From assembly GCA_001953215.1 (NCBI GenBank), contig CP019169.1, positions 4,402,001-4,466,000 on the forward strand: DNA of 64,000 nt. The letters are read 5' to 3'. The notes below the pieces were generated by a model, which made no database searches, had not been told where the DNA came from, and was given only the letters and a program-made list of their open reading frames with translations. Origin of the DNA: Betaproteobacteria bacterium GR16-43 (GTDB lineage Bacteria > Pseudomonadota > Gammaproteobacteria > Burkholderiales > Usitatibacteraceae). Position numbers and translations under genes: made by a program. Below are positions 9,048-16,533 of this stretch, piece by piece (position 1 is the first letter of the stretch; the number at the start of each line of letters is the position of its first letter).

Positions 9048-9181
9048 TGAACACTCCTCGCGGAGTGTCGCTCCCTCACCGGAGCGCTGTCTGAGGCGGC
9101 TCCATCCCTCCGTCCCAGGCAGTCACCCTCCTGTATTCAAGAGTGCGCCTTGTGGGGCAGGTATCCTGCCCCTTTTTTTTT
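9048..9181 (+). ncRNA. Candidate GlrR/sigma54-dependent small RNA
   Basis: A transcript of about 130 nt is defined by the -24/-12 promoter and a Rho-independent terminator. It folds into at least three hairpins: ACACTCC-TCGC-GGAGTGT (9051-9068), CGCTCC-CTCACC-GGAGCG (9069-9086) and the terminator stem (9154-9172). Between them is a C/U-rich segment with CCCTCC at 9106-9111, CCC at 9114-9116 and CCCTCCTG at 9126-9133, which could pair with Shine-Dalgarno sequences. A 15-codon GTG reading frame at 9047 has no ribosome-binding site. Position and promoter type parallel GlmY of enterobacteria, but I see no sequence resemblance to GlmY or GlmZ. An alternative is that it is the leader/attenuator of the GNAT gene at 9213. 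Confidence 0.6.
9154..9181 (+). terminator. Rho-independent terminator of the small RNA
   Basis: GGGGCAGG-TAT-CCTGCCCC forms a perfect 8-bp stem (9154-9172) followed by nine T residues and, after GC, seven more. It is one of the two strongest intrinsic terminators in the window and lies only 31 bases before the ATG of the GNAT gene. Confidence 0.92.
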
Positions 9182-9212
9182 GCTTTTTTTCCGCGCGCGC
9201 TAGAGTCCCATC

Positions 9213-9722
9213 ATGGTGACTCGCCAATGGCAGTCGAAGGACGGCACGTGGCTCTGCGTGCGCCCGCTCGTGCCGGCCGACTTCGGCATCGCCCGCGAAG
9301 CGCTCTCGCGCCTTTCGCCGGGCTCGCGCTACCTGCGCTTCTTCGTCCGGGGCTGGCGCGTGAACGACACTCGCCTGGCCCAGGTCGTCGACCCCGATCC
9401 CGAGGTGATCCATGCGCTCATCGTGACGGCGCAACGGGAGGGGAAGGAGCAAGCCGTGGCCGCGGGCCGCTTCTTCATCGGGCCGCGGGGCGACGAAGCG
9501 GAGTTCGCCTTGCTCGTGGCCGACGAATGGCAGCGCAAGGGCATCGGCAAGATGCTCCTCGGTGAACTGGTGGAGGAAGCCCGGCGGCGCGGACTCAAGC
9601 GCCTCTTCGGCGAGATCCTCGCGAACAACGCGGGCATGCTGGCCGTGGCGGCCGCACTGGGCTTCGCGATCACCACGCACCCCGAGGACCGCAAGCTCCG
9701 GCTCGCGGTCCTCGCACCCTGA
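9213..9722 (+). CDS. GNAT family N-acetyltransferase
   Basis: This 169-residue protein has the acetyl-CoA binding motif A of the GNAT fold in VADEWQRKGIGKMLL (about residues 104-118) and a C-terminal ENNAGMLAVAAALGF-like segment typical of motif B. It begins RPLVPADFG, as in stand-alone GNAT enzymes related to the acetyltransferase part of protein acetylases. The substrate is unknown. The ATG follows a strong terminator by 31 bases with no room for a complete promoter, so expression probably depends on read-through or on a promoter inside the upstream small-RNA region. No good Shine-Dalgarno sequence precedes the ATG. Confidence 0.8.
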   Translation: MVTRQWQSKDGTWLCVRPLVPADFGIAREALSRLSPGSRYLRFFVRGWRVNDTRLAQVVDPDPEVIHALIVTAQREGKEQAVAAGRFFIGPRGDEAEFALLVADEWQRKGIGKMLLGELVEEARRRGLKRLFGEILANNAGMLAVAAALGFAITTHPEDRKLRLAVLAP

Positions 9723-9728
9723 CGCGGG

Positions 9729-10580
9729 TCAGTCCGGCAGCGCGTTGAGCAGGTACATCGTGAGCAGCGGGATCGTGGGCTTGCCGAACGGGGCGAGCCA
9801 GTCGCCGTAGATCGCCTCGATCGCGCCGGTGCGATAGAGCTGCGCGATCACGCGGTCGACGGCGAGGCGGAACTCCGCATCGCCCTTGCGCAGCACGAGC
9901 CCGTAGGGCTCGAACGAGAGATCCTCCGTGGAGACGCCAAGGCCTTCCGCGCCGCCCGCGACCAGGAACGTGCCCACGAGGACCGTGCGGTCTCCCGCCA
10001 GCGCATCCACCTTGCCCGACTTCAGCAGGTCGAAGCCCTCCGCGACCGTCTTCGTGCGCACGATCTCCGCATTGATGAAGCGCTTCTTCAACGCGGCGTC
10101 GAGCGCGCGGATCGTCGTCGTATTCTCGGCCGCGGCGACCTTCTTGCCCTGCAGCTGGGCGAGGCTCGTCGCCGAGGAACTGCGCGTCATGATCGTGGAG
10201 GAATCGGCGAAGACCGGCAGGCTGAAGTCCACCTTCTCGCGGCGCGCAAGCGTGATCGTCGTGGTGCCGCACTCGACGTCGACCTGGCCCGAGGCCACGG
10301 CTTCGATGCGCGTGACCGGCGTGAGCGCGACCCATTCGGTCTTGAGGTCGGCGACGCCGGTCAGCGAGCCGATGCCCGCGGCCACGCGCTTGCAGATCTC
10401 GACCGAATAGCCCACCGGACTGCCGTCGCGCCCCTTGAAGGCGAACGGAGCCGAAGTCTCCGAGTAGCCCAGGCGGATCGAGCCCCGCTTCTTGATCTCG
10501 GCCAGCGTCTGGGCGCCGGCGACGGTGGACAGCAACAAGGTCGCGGCGAGCGACGCCGCGGTCACGAACGATCGATGCAT
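9729..10580 (-). CDS. Amino-acid-type ABC transporter substrate-binding protein (orphan)
   Basis: A 283-residue periplasmic family 3 binding protein. It has a signal peptide cut after AGA, the N-terminal LAEIKKRGSIRLGYSE motif, and the GYSVEICKRVA and QVDVECGTTTIT segments of polar amino acid binders such as GltI. ATG at 10580 has a good GGAGG five to eight bases upstream. No permease or ATPase gene is adjacent, so it either works with a distant transporter or serves a periplasmic enzyme. It is the last gene after the PQQ dehydrogenase/cytochrome/TonB receptor set, and family 3 binding proteins accompany some quinoprotein dehydrogenases, so a link to that system is possible but unproven. Confidence 0.82.
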   Translation of the reverse strand: MHRSFVTAASLAATLLLSTVAGAQTLAEIKKRGSIRLGYSETSAPFAFKGRDGSPVGYSVEICKRVAAGIGSLTGVADLKTEWVALTPVTRIEAVASGQVDVECGTTTITLARREKVDFSLPVFADSSTIMTRSSSATSLAQLQGKKVAAAENTTTIRALDAALKKRFINAEIVRTKTVAEGFDLLKSGKVDALAGDRTVLVGTFLVAGGAEGLGVSTEDLSFEPYGLVLRKGDAEFRLAVDRVIAQLYRTGAIEAIYGDWLAPFGKPTIPLLTMYLLNALPD

Positions 10581-10627
10581 TGATTTCCTCCCGGAAGCGC
10601 CCGCGGATGGGCAGCCGGGATTATCGC

Positions 10628-12676
10628 CTAGAAGCGATAACGGGCCGTGAGTGCGGCGAGCCACCCTCGCGGCGGCGCCGGCTCGAAGAAACGGCGGTTG
10701 CCCTCGTTCACGATCACCGAACCGGAGTAGCGCTTGTCCGTCGCGTTGTCCACGCGAAAGAGCGCCTGCAATTCCCACGCACCCACGCGCTGCAGGAACC
10801 CTGCGCGCAAGTTCACCAGGCTCGCGGACGGCGCGAAGTCGTCGTTCGCATCGTTCACGTAGAGCCGCCCCGTGTACACCGCCTCGACGGCCGCGCTGAA
10901 ACCACCCCACGCATTCGGCGGTGCGTACGCGAGCTCCGCGTACGCGCTGCGCTCGGGCGTGCCCGGGAGGCGCTTGCCGTTGTCGAACCGCGCTTGCAAC
11001 GACGAAGCCGAAGCGAGATACGTGAGGCCCGCGGCGATCGGACCCCACGCGGAAGCTTCGGCGCCGCGCCGGGTGGTGCTGCCCGCATTGCGAAAGGTCG
11101 AGCGCCCGCCGATGTTCGTGTCGACGACGATCTCGTCGCGCGTGCGGATATCGAACGCGGCTGCGTCGATCGACTGGCCGGCCGCGCGCCATTTCGCCCC
11201 GACCTCCGCGTGATTGCTGCGCGAAGCCTTCAGGTCCGTGTTGAGGCCCGACGCATTGTTGCGGTAGGCCAGCTCGGTGAACGTGGGCGTCTCGAAACCG
11301 CGGCCCGCATTCGCGTACACGTTGAGTTGCGGCGTGGCATGCCACGCGAGGCCGACGGCCGGATTGGTGGCGCTGTAGCTCAAGTCCCCGCTGTCGTCCG
11401 GGTTGCCGGGAGCGATGTAGTGGTCATGGGTGGTGAAGGCCACGCGACTCGTGCGTGCCCCGGCGATCACGCTCCAGCGCCCACCCAGCTCGAGGCTCGC
11501 CTGGAGGAAGGCATCGGTACTGGACACCACGTTGTCTTCGTCGCGACGCAACGCGCCACGCTCGCCCGCCATGTTGAGGTAGCCCTGCCGGTCCTCGTTC
11601 ATGCGGTCGTACTCGAGCCCGCCGGTGAAGCGCGCCGTCATGCCCGGGGCCAGGTCCATGCGGCGCGAGAGTTGCAACGCTCCGCCGTAGTACTGGCGCT
11701 CGAACTCCACGATCCCGCCGGCGGACGTCGGCGGCAGCTGGTTGGCGAGCGGCGTGGAGAGCTTGTTGCCGAGCGAGCGTTCGCCCAGGTAGGCGCGCGC
11801 GGTGAGATCCGTCCACGCATCGAGCCGGCGCTCGAGCACCGACCCCACCTGCTGCTGGCGCACGCTCTTGCTCGCGTCCTGCGTGGTCGCGATGGCCGGC
11901 GACTGCCGCGGGTTCTGCTCCCACTGGTCGCGCGTGAGCCCGAGGGGATCGAGCGAGTGCGGCTGGTCGATCGCGTTCACCGTCGTGTCGATGCGCGTAC
12001 CGGCATCCCATTGCCAGCGCCACTTCGCATTCAACTGGTCGCGCTGGGCCTGGCTGTGGTCTCGGTAACCGTCGGTCTCGAAGTGCGAGAGGTCGACCGT
12101 GTACGCATGGGGCCCGTTCGTCGCGGCAAACTGCGCGCCGTACCGGTGCGCGTCGTAGGGTGCCGCAGTGGCCGTCACGCCCGCGGTCGGCTGCGCCGCG
12201 CCCACCGCCGTGAAGACCTGCACGACGCCTCCCGCGCTGTTGCCGTAGAGCTGGGCCAGCGGACCGCGCAGCACTTCGATGCGCTCGGCGGAGGGCAGGC
12301 TCACCGTGGAAGCCTGGCCCTGCCCGTCGGGCATCGTGGCGGGAATGCCGTCGACGATGAGCCGCACGCCACGAATCCCGAACGTGGAACGCGACCCGAA
12401 GCCGCGAATCGAAAGCTGCAGGTCCTGCGCATAGTTCTGGCGGTTCAGCACCGTGAGGCCGGGCACGCGATTGAGCGCCTCGGAGAGATTCACCTGCGGG
12501 CCGGCGGAGCGAAGCGCGTCCCCGCCGACCACGGAGATCGACGCCGGCGCATCGAAGGCGCGTTCCTCCAGGCGGCTCGCGGTGACGACGATCGGCTCGG
12601 CCGCCGGCACCGCCGCCTCCTGCGCCGCGAGCGGCAGCGCGGCGAAGGCCGCGGAAAGCGCAATGCAACGCTTCAA
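10628..12676 (-). CDS. pqqU: TonB-dependent receptor, PqqU/YncD type
   Basis: A 682-residue outer-membrane receptor with a signal peptide (TTG start at 12676, cleavage after LAA), a plug domain and a 22-strand barrel ending in aromatic F. The plug segment, with NRQNYAQDLQLSIRGFGS, GIRGVRLIVDGIPATMPDG and EVLRGPLAQLYGN, is nearly the same as I recall for E. coli YncD, reported to be the PQQ importer PqqU. The barrel also shares DHYIAPGNPDDSGD and GRGFETPTFTELAYR. The gene is coupled by a TTGA overlap to a cytochrome c gene and, through it, to a PQQ-dependent sugar dehydrogenase, so the ligand is most likely PQQ. No TonB, ExbB or ExbD gene is in the window. The non-ATG start is chosen because it yields a clean signal peptide. 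Confidence 0.88.
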   Translation of the reverse strand: MKRCIALSAAFAALPLAAQEAAVPAAEPIVVTASRLEERAFDAPASISVVGGDALRSAGPQVNLSEALNRVPGLTVLNRQNYAQDLQLSIRGFGSRSTFGIRGVRLIVDGIPATMPDGQGQASTVSLPSAERIEVLRGPLAQLYGNSAGGVVQVFTAVGAAQPTAGVTATAAPYDAHRYGAQFAATNGPHAYTVDLSHFETDGYRDHSQAQRDQLNAKWRWQWDAGTRIDTTVNAIDQPHSLDPLGLTRDQWEQNPRQSPAIATTQDASKSVRQQQVGSVLERRLDAWTDLTARAYLGERSLGNKLSTPLANQLPPTSAGGIVEFERQYYGGALQLSRRMDLAPGMTARFTGGLEYDRMNEDRQGYLNMAGERGALRRDEDNVVSSTDAFLQASLELGGRWSVIAGARTSRVAFTTHDHYIAPGNPDDSGDLSYSATNPAVGLAWHATPQLNVYANAGRGFETPTFTELAYRNNASGLNTDLKASRSNHAEVGAKWRAAGQSIDAAAFDIRTRDEIVVDTNIGGRSTFRNAGSTTRRGAEASAWGPIAAGLTYLASASSLQARFDNGKRLPGTPERSAYAELAYAPPNAWGGFSAAVEAVYTGRLYVNDANDDFAPSASLVNLRAGFLQRVGAWELQALFRVDNATDKRYSGSVIVNEGNRRFFEPAPPRGWLAALTARYRF

Positions 12677-13035
12677 GGCTTCTTCTTCAGTTCGATGGCG
12701 ATGGCCGAATAATACGCGGCCAGCTCGGCGATCTCCGCGTCGGTGAGCGGCTTCGCGATCACGCCCATCACCTCGTGGGATCGCTTTCCGCTGCGGTAGG
12801 CGCGCAACTGGTCGCGCAGGTAGAACTCGGGCTGCCCCGCGAGATGGGGAGCGTCGGGCTGCTCGCTCAGGCCGTTCACGCCGTGGCACGGCGCGCACAT
12901 CCTCGCCTTCTCGCTCGCCTTCCCGGGAGCGCTCGCCCCGGCCTGCTGGGCCCGCGCGGGTAGCGCGGCACCCAGGACCAGGAACGCGAAGAGGCCCGCG
13001 CGAAGCGGGCCCCTGCTCCACGACAACCGCTTCAC
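12673..13035 (-). CDS. Class I c-type cytochrome
   Basis: A 120-residue exported monohaem cytochrome c with the haem-binding CAPCHG motif near residue 47 and a distal Met candidate in SHEVMGVIAKPLTDAEI. The family resembles cytochrome c553/c4 half-domains. GTG at 13035 overlaps the stop of the upstream sugar dehydrogenase gene (GTGA), and its own stop overlaps the receptor start (TTGA). In this setting it is the likely electron acceptor for the PQQ enzyme, passing electrons to the respiratory chain. The tail KKKP is basic. Confidence 0.9.
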   Translation of the reverse strand: MKRLSWSRGPLRAGLFAFLVLGAALPARAQQAGASAPGKASEKARMCAPCHGVNGLSEQPDAPHLAGQPEFYLRDQLRAYRSGKRSHEVMGVIAKPLTDAEIAELAAYYSAIAIELKKKP

Positions 13036-14315
13036 TTGGCGGGCGCCTCCCCGACATAGCTGATGCGATAGATCGCACCGGCGAAGTCGTCGGAGACGAG
13101 CATCGACCCGTCCTTCATCATCGCCACGTCCACCGGACGGCCGCGATACAGGCCGGTCTCGGCGTCGAGCCAGCCGTCGGCGAACACCTCGGTCTTGTCG
13201 GCCGTGCCGTCGGCCTTGAGGCTCGTGAACATCACGCGCGCGCCGATCGGCGTGGTGCGATTCCACGATCCATGCTGCGCGGAGAAGAGTCCGCCCTGGT
13301 ACTTCGCCGGGAATTTCTTGCCCGTGTAGAACGCGAGCCCGAGATCCGCGGCGTGCGCATCCATGTAGACCTGCGGGTTCGTCACGTTGTTCGGCAGCGG
13401 ATCCTTGTCGTAGCCGAACTCCGTGATGCGCGTCTTGCCCTGGATCCACGGGTAGCCGAAGAACTGCCCGGCCTGCGTGGCGCGGTTGATCTCGCCGGCC
13501 GGGATGTCGTCACCCATGCCGTCGGTCTGGTTGTCCGTGAACCAGAGCGTGTTGTCCTTCGGGTTGAACTCGAGGCCCACGGAGTTGCGGATGCCGCGTG
13601 CGTACACCTCGCGCTTGCTGCCGTCGAAGGCGTTCATGCGCACGATGCCGCCGATCCCGACCTCGTCGTAGAGCTTGAGCTTGTCCCGCGGCTGCACGTT
13701 GTACGGCTGGCCGAGCGTGATGTAGAGCATGCCGTCCTTGCCGATGCGGCAGGTGCGGGCACCGTGGTTGAACGACTCTTCTTCCACGGGGATCAGCTTG
13801 CCCTGCGGCACCACCTCGATCACCGCGACGTCCGGGCCTTCGTAGAAGAACTCGGCCGCGGGGAAATTCAGCACGCGGTTGTGGTCGACCACGACGAGGA
13901 AACCGTCCCGCGTCCAGCACACGCCGTTCGGAACGCTGAACTTGAGCGAGGGCGCGAACGCCTTCACTTCGTCGGCCACGCCGTCGCTGTTGCGGTCCGT
14001 CACGGCCCAGACCGTGGTCTTGCGGGTGCCCACGAACAACATGTTCGTCGACGGGGCCACCGCCATGTGGCGCGCGTCGGGGACGATGGCATAGAGATCG
14101 ATCCGGAATCCCGGCGGCAGCTTCACCCGCTTCAGGTTCTCGCGGATCGCCGTGGCGTTGGGACCGGTTTGCGGGACGGGCGGAATGTTCAGGTCCGTCC
14201 CCGAGACTTTCATCTGCTTCAACTTCTCGATGTTCGGCGCCTGGGCGGACGCGGGGATCGGGAATCCGATCGCGAGCGAGCCGACCAGTGCGCAGAGCGC
14301 AGCTTGGCGGTTCAT
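13032..14315 (-). CDS. PQQ-dependent soluble sugar (sorbosone/aldose) dehydrogenase
   Basis: A 427-residue periplasmic six-bladed beta-propeller of the soluble glucose/sorbosone dehydrogenase family. It has a signal peptide cut after ASA and the family motifs LPPGFRIDLYA, FNHGARTCRIG, ARGIRNSVGLEFNP, WFTDNQTDGMGDD and PAEINRATQ-like segments, with AQHGSWNRTTPIG near residue 340 carrying conserved PQQ-site positions. It should oxidise aldoses or aldehydes with PQQ and hand electrons to the cytochrome encoded next. The ATG at 14315 has GAGGAGAG upstream. It heads a minus-strand operon with the cytochrome and the PqqU-like receptor. No PQQ synthesis genes are in the window, so the enzyme may rely on imported cofactor. 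Confidence 0.85.
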   Translation of the reverse strand: MNRQAALCALVGSLAIGFPIPASAQAPNIEKLKQMKVSGTDLNIPPVPQTGPNATAIRENLKRVKLPPGFRIDLYAIVPDARHMAVAPSTNMLFVGTRKTTVWAVTDRNSDGVADEVKAFAPSLKFSVPNGVCWTRDGFLVVVDHNRVLNFPAAEFFYEGPDVAVIEVVPQGKLIPVEEESFNHGARTCRIGKDGMLYITLGQPYNVQPRDKLKLYDEVGIGGIVRMNAFDGSKREVYARGIRNSVGLEFNPKDNTLWFTDNQTDGMGDDIPAGEINRATQAGQFFGYPWIQGKTRITEFGYDKDPLPNNVTNPQVYMDAHAADLGLAFYTGKKFPAKYQGGLFSAQHGSWNRTTPIGARVMFTSLKADGTADKTEVFADGWLDAETGLYRGRPVDVAMMKDGSMLVSDDFAGAIYRISYVGEAPAK

Positions 14316-14538
14316 GGCGTTCTCTCCTCAGGATGACCCTATGGTTGGGCCTGCGTCCGATGCTACGCCTGCCCCTCCTCCCGTCAAACCTGCGGCACCA
14401 CCTCCGAGGTACGCGCGCTGGTTACTTTCCGGGAGCCTTCCTTACACCTGTATTACGCCATGTGATACGGCGCACAGGAGATTCCTCTTCGCATCAGTAG
14501 CATGCCGTCCAACGATAAGAAAAGGCTGGGAGGCCAAC

Positions 14539-15702
14539 TTGAAACTGCAACTGCTCGCGCTCGTGACCGCCTTGCTCTCACCCTTGATTGCGGTGAGCGC
14601 CGAGCCCGCGAAGCCCAGCGTCGCGAGCGCTGCCGCCTCCGCTCCCAAGGCGGGCGCCACGCCATTCCGCATCGGCAACAGCGGGCCTTCGAGCGGGCCC
14701 AACTCGGCCTCGATGCTGGAGCTCCTCGAGGGGGCGAATCTCTACTTCGACTGGGTGAACTCGCAAGGCGGCATCAAGGGCCGGCGAATCGAACTGCTTC
14801 AGCGCGACGACAACTTCGAAGTGCCGCGCACCGTGAAGAACGTCGAGAAGCTCGTGGACGAAGACAAGGTCGACGCCCTCCTGCTGGTCCGCGGAACCCC
14901 GCACAACGAGGCGATCCTGCCCGTCATCGACCGCGCCGGCGTTCCCCTGATCGGACCGTCCACGGGCGCGATGATCCTGCACAAGCCGATCAAGAAGAAC
15001 GTGTTCAACGTCCGCACCGCCTACCGCTCCGAGGCGACGAAGCTGGCGCACTTCCTGGCGCTCCTCGGCAAGCAGCGCATCAGCATGATCCACGTCGACG
15101 ATTCCTTCGGCGACGACGTCGCCCAGGGCATCGTGGCGGGCCTGGCCGAACGCCAGGTGACGCCGATCGGCGTCTACAAGTTCGACCGGAAGACCGTCGA
15201 TATCGCGAAGGCCATTCCCGAAGTGAAGAAGGCGAACCCGGATGCGATCGTGCTCATCGGCGCCGGCGCGGCGGTGGCCGCCGGCATCGAGGCCCTGCGC
15301 AAGCAGGGCGTCACGGCGCCGGTCGCGACCGTCTCGAACAACGCCTCGACGGGCTTCATCAAGTCGCTGGGCGGCAACGCGCTCGGCGTGATGGTGAGCC
15401 AGGTGTTCCCCGACGAGCGACTGGGCGACGTGCCCCTCGCGCGCGAAGCCTCGCGCCTCGCGAAGATGAAGAACATGCAGCTCACGCCCGCGATGATGGA
15501 AGGGTTCGCCGCCGCGAAGGTGACGACCGAAGCGCTGCGCCGCTGCGCGGGCACCTGCTCGCGCGCCGACCTGCACCGCGCGCTGGAGTCGCTCGACCTC
15601 GACCTGGGCGGCGTGCGCCTTGCCTATTCCCCGACGGACCACAGCGGCATCGAGTTCACCGACCTGTCGATCATCGACAAGAACGGCCAGTTCCGCCGCT
15701 AG
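14539..15702 (+). CDS. Branched-chain-amino-acid-type ABC substrate-binding protein (orphan)
   Basis: A 387-residue periplasmic binding protein of the Leu/Ile/Val type (type I fold). It has a signal peptide ending in VSA, then an Ala-rich stretch, and the mature core GNSGPSSGPNSASMLELLEGANLYF. Later segments include VSNNASTGFIKSLGGN and PAMMEGFAAAKV. TTG at 14539 is chosen for its GGGAGG Shine-Dalgarno seven bases upstream and the signal peptide that follows. No transport partners are encoded nearby. It is divergent from the sugar dehydrogenase operon across 223 bases in which I see no clear promoter. The stop codon TAG supplies the first base of the MITE-like element that follows. Confidence 0.82.
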   Translation: MKLQLLALVTALLSPLIAVSAEPAKPSVASAAASAPKAGATPFRIGNSGPSSGPNSASMLELLEGANLYFDWVNSQGGIKGRRIELLQRDDNFEVPRTVKNVEKLVDEDKVDALLLVRGTPHNEAILPVIDRAGVPLIGPSTGAMILHKPIKKNVFNVRTAYRSEATKLAHFLALLGKQRISMIHVDDSFGDDVAQGIVAGLAERQVTPIGVYKFDRKTVDIAKAIPEVKKANPDAIVLIGAGAAVAAGIEALRKQGVTAPVATVSNNASTGFIKSLGGNALGVMVSQVFPDERLGDVPLAREASRLAKMKNMQLTPAMMEGFAAAKVTTEALRRCAGTCSRADLHRALESLDLDLGGVRLAYSPTDHSGIEFTDLSIIDKNGQFRR

Positions 15703-15995
15703 GGAAGCTCTGATCAAGTCTCGGGGATGTGCGTTGCGGCAGGTGCGGATGGATGCAAGGCGCGCGGCGCAGCGAATAGCCAACCTATTCGCAAGCCAAG
15801 CAACGTAGCAGACGCCGCACCTGCCGCAACCCTGGCACGTCGACCGCACGCGCTCGCCGTCTGACGGGACGGGCGATTTCGGGCCGCTTCGTCGTTGCTC
15901 GACCTTGCAAGGTACCTACCTTGCCGCGGCCTCGCGCCTAGAATCGACCTCGAAATCGACCCGTCGCACACCCCGGGACTTGATCAGAGCTTCCC
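15702..15995. mobile_element. MITE-like element with nested inverted repeats
   Basis: A 294-bp non-coding element bounded by perfect 19-bp inverted repeats, GGGAAGCTCTGATCAAGTC (15702-15720) and its complement (15977-15995). The match continues inward for about 12 more bases with one mismatch and one indel. Inside are a 16-bp inverted repeat GTTGCGGCAGGTGCGG (15733-15748 and 15815-15830), an 8-bp hairpin GCGAATAG/CTATTCGC at its centre (15772-15792), and GCAAGGTA-CC-TACCTTGC (15907-15924). It contains no gene and fills exactly the space between the convergent binding-protein and iscX genes. No clear target-site duplication is visible. It could also act as a two-way terminator. Confidence 0.75.
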
Positions 15996-16000
15996 TGGGC

Positions 16001-16195
16001 CTACTCGGCCTCCTCGATCCAGGCCATCTGGATCGCCTCGAGGATCTTCTCTCCGGAGCGGTTCGGGTCGTCGTCGAAGCCGTCGAGACCCATCACCCAG
16101 TTGCGCAGGTCCACGAAGTTGATCGCCTTCGGGTCGACCTCGGGAAATTTCTCGTAGAGCGCGATCGCGATGTCCTGCGTGTCGACCCACTTCAT
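16001..16195 (-). CDS. iscX: Fe-S assembly adaptor IscX
   Basis: A 64-residue acidic protein starting [15 protein letters not shown] with the family pattern DPKAINFVDLRNWVMGL and DDPNRSGEKILEAIQMAWIEE. IscX binds IscS and modulates iron or frataxin access during cluster assembly. Its ATG overlaps the ferredoxin stop (ATGA). It is the last gene of the isc operon, and its stop lies five bases from the end of the MITE-like element. Confidence 0.93.
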   Translation of the reverse strand: MKWVDTQDIAIALYEKFPEVDPKAINFVDLRNWVMGLDGFDDDPNRSGEKILEAIQMAWIEEAE

Positions 16196-16533
16196 TTCTT
16201 GCCCTCCGACACCTGGTTCAGCGTGTACTTCGGAATCTCGATGGTGAGCGGTTGGCCGTCCACGCGCGCCTGGCAGGAGAGCCGCGACGTGAGCTCCAGG
16301 CCCCAGGCCTTGTCGAGGAGGTCGTCCTCCTTGTCGGTCGCGGGCTCCAGCGAATCGCCGCCCGCCCGGACGATCACGTGGCACGTCGTGCACGCGCAGG
16401 ACTTTTCGCACGCGTGCTCGATCTCGATGCCGTTCTCCAGCAGCGTGTCGCAGATCGAGCGGCCGGGCACGGCCTCGATCACCTTGCCCCCGGGGCAAAG
16501 CGTCTCGTGCGGAAGCACCGTGAGCTTCGTCAC
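16192..16533 (-). CDS. fdx: Isc-type [2Fe-2S] ferredoxin
   Basis: A 113-residue adrenodoxin-like ferredoxin with cluster ligands C42, C48, C51 and C87, the same numbering as E. coli Fdx, in the segments [12 protein letters not shown] and SRLSCQAR. It donates electrons to cluster assembly on IscU. It has a GTG start overlapping the hscA stop (GTGA) and an ATGA overlap to iscX. The C-terminus [14 protein letters not shown] is typical of the family. Confidence 0.95.
   Translation of the reverse strand: MTKLTVLPHETLCPGGKVIEAVPGRSICDTLLENGIEIEHACEKSCACTTCHVIVRAGGDSLEPATDKEDDLLDKAWGLELTSRLSCQARVDGQPLTIEIPKYTLNQVSEGKK

Noticed and set aside
9047-9094. A 15-codon peptide (GTG start) at the 5' end of the small RNA
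   Set aside because: No Shine-Dalgarno sequence, start codon at the transcript end, and the frame runs through both hairpins.
9048-9181. Direct homologue of GlmY or GlmZ
   Set aside because: Promoter wiring matches, but I could not find the conserved core sequence of those RNAs, so only the regulatory parallel is claimed.
10580-12712. A 710-codon plus-strand frame opposite the TonB receptor
   Set aside because: Arg/Ala/Val-rich shadow translation without motifs; the minus strand encodes a convincing receptor.
14316-14538. A promoter or RNA gene in the 223-base gap before the orphan binding protein
   Set aside because: TTACAC and TGATAC-like hexamers have wrong spacing, and no stable hairpin or tRNA fold was found.
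15703-15995. Insertion sequence with transposase
   Set aside because: No open frame of meaningful length lies between the inverted repeats, so only a non-autonomous element can be proposed.
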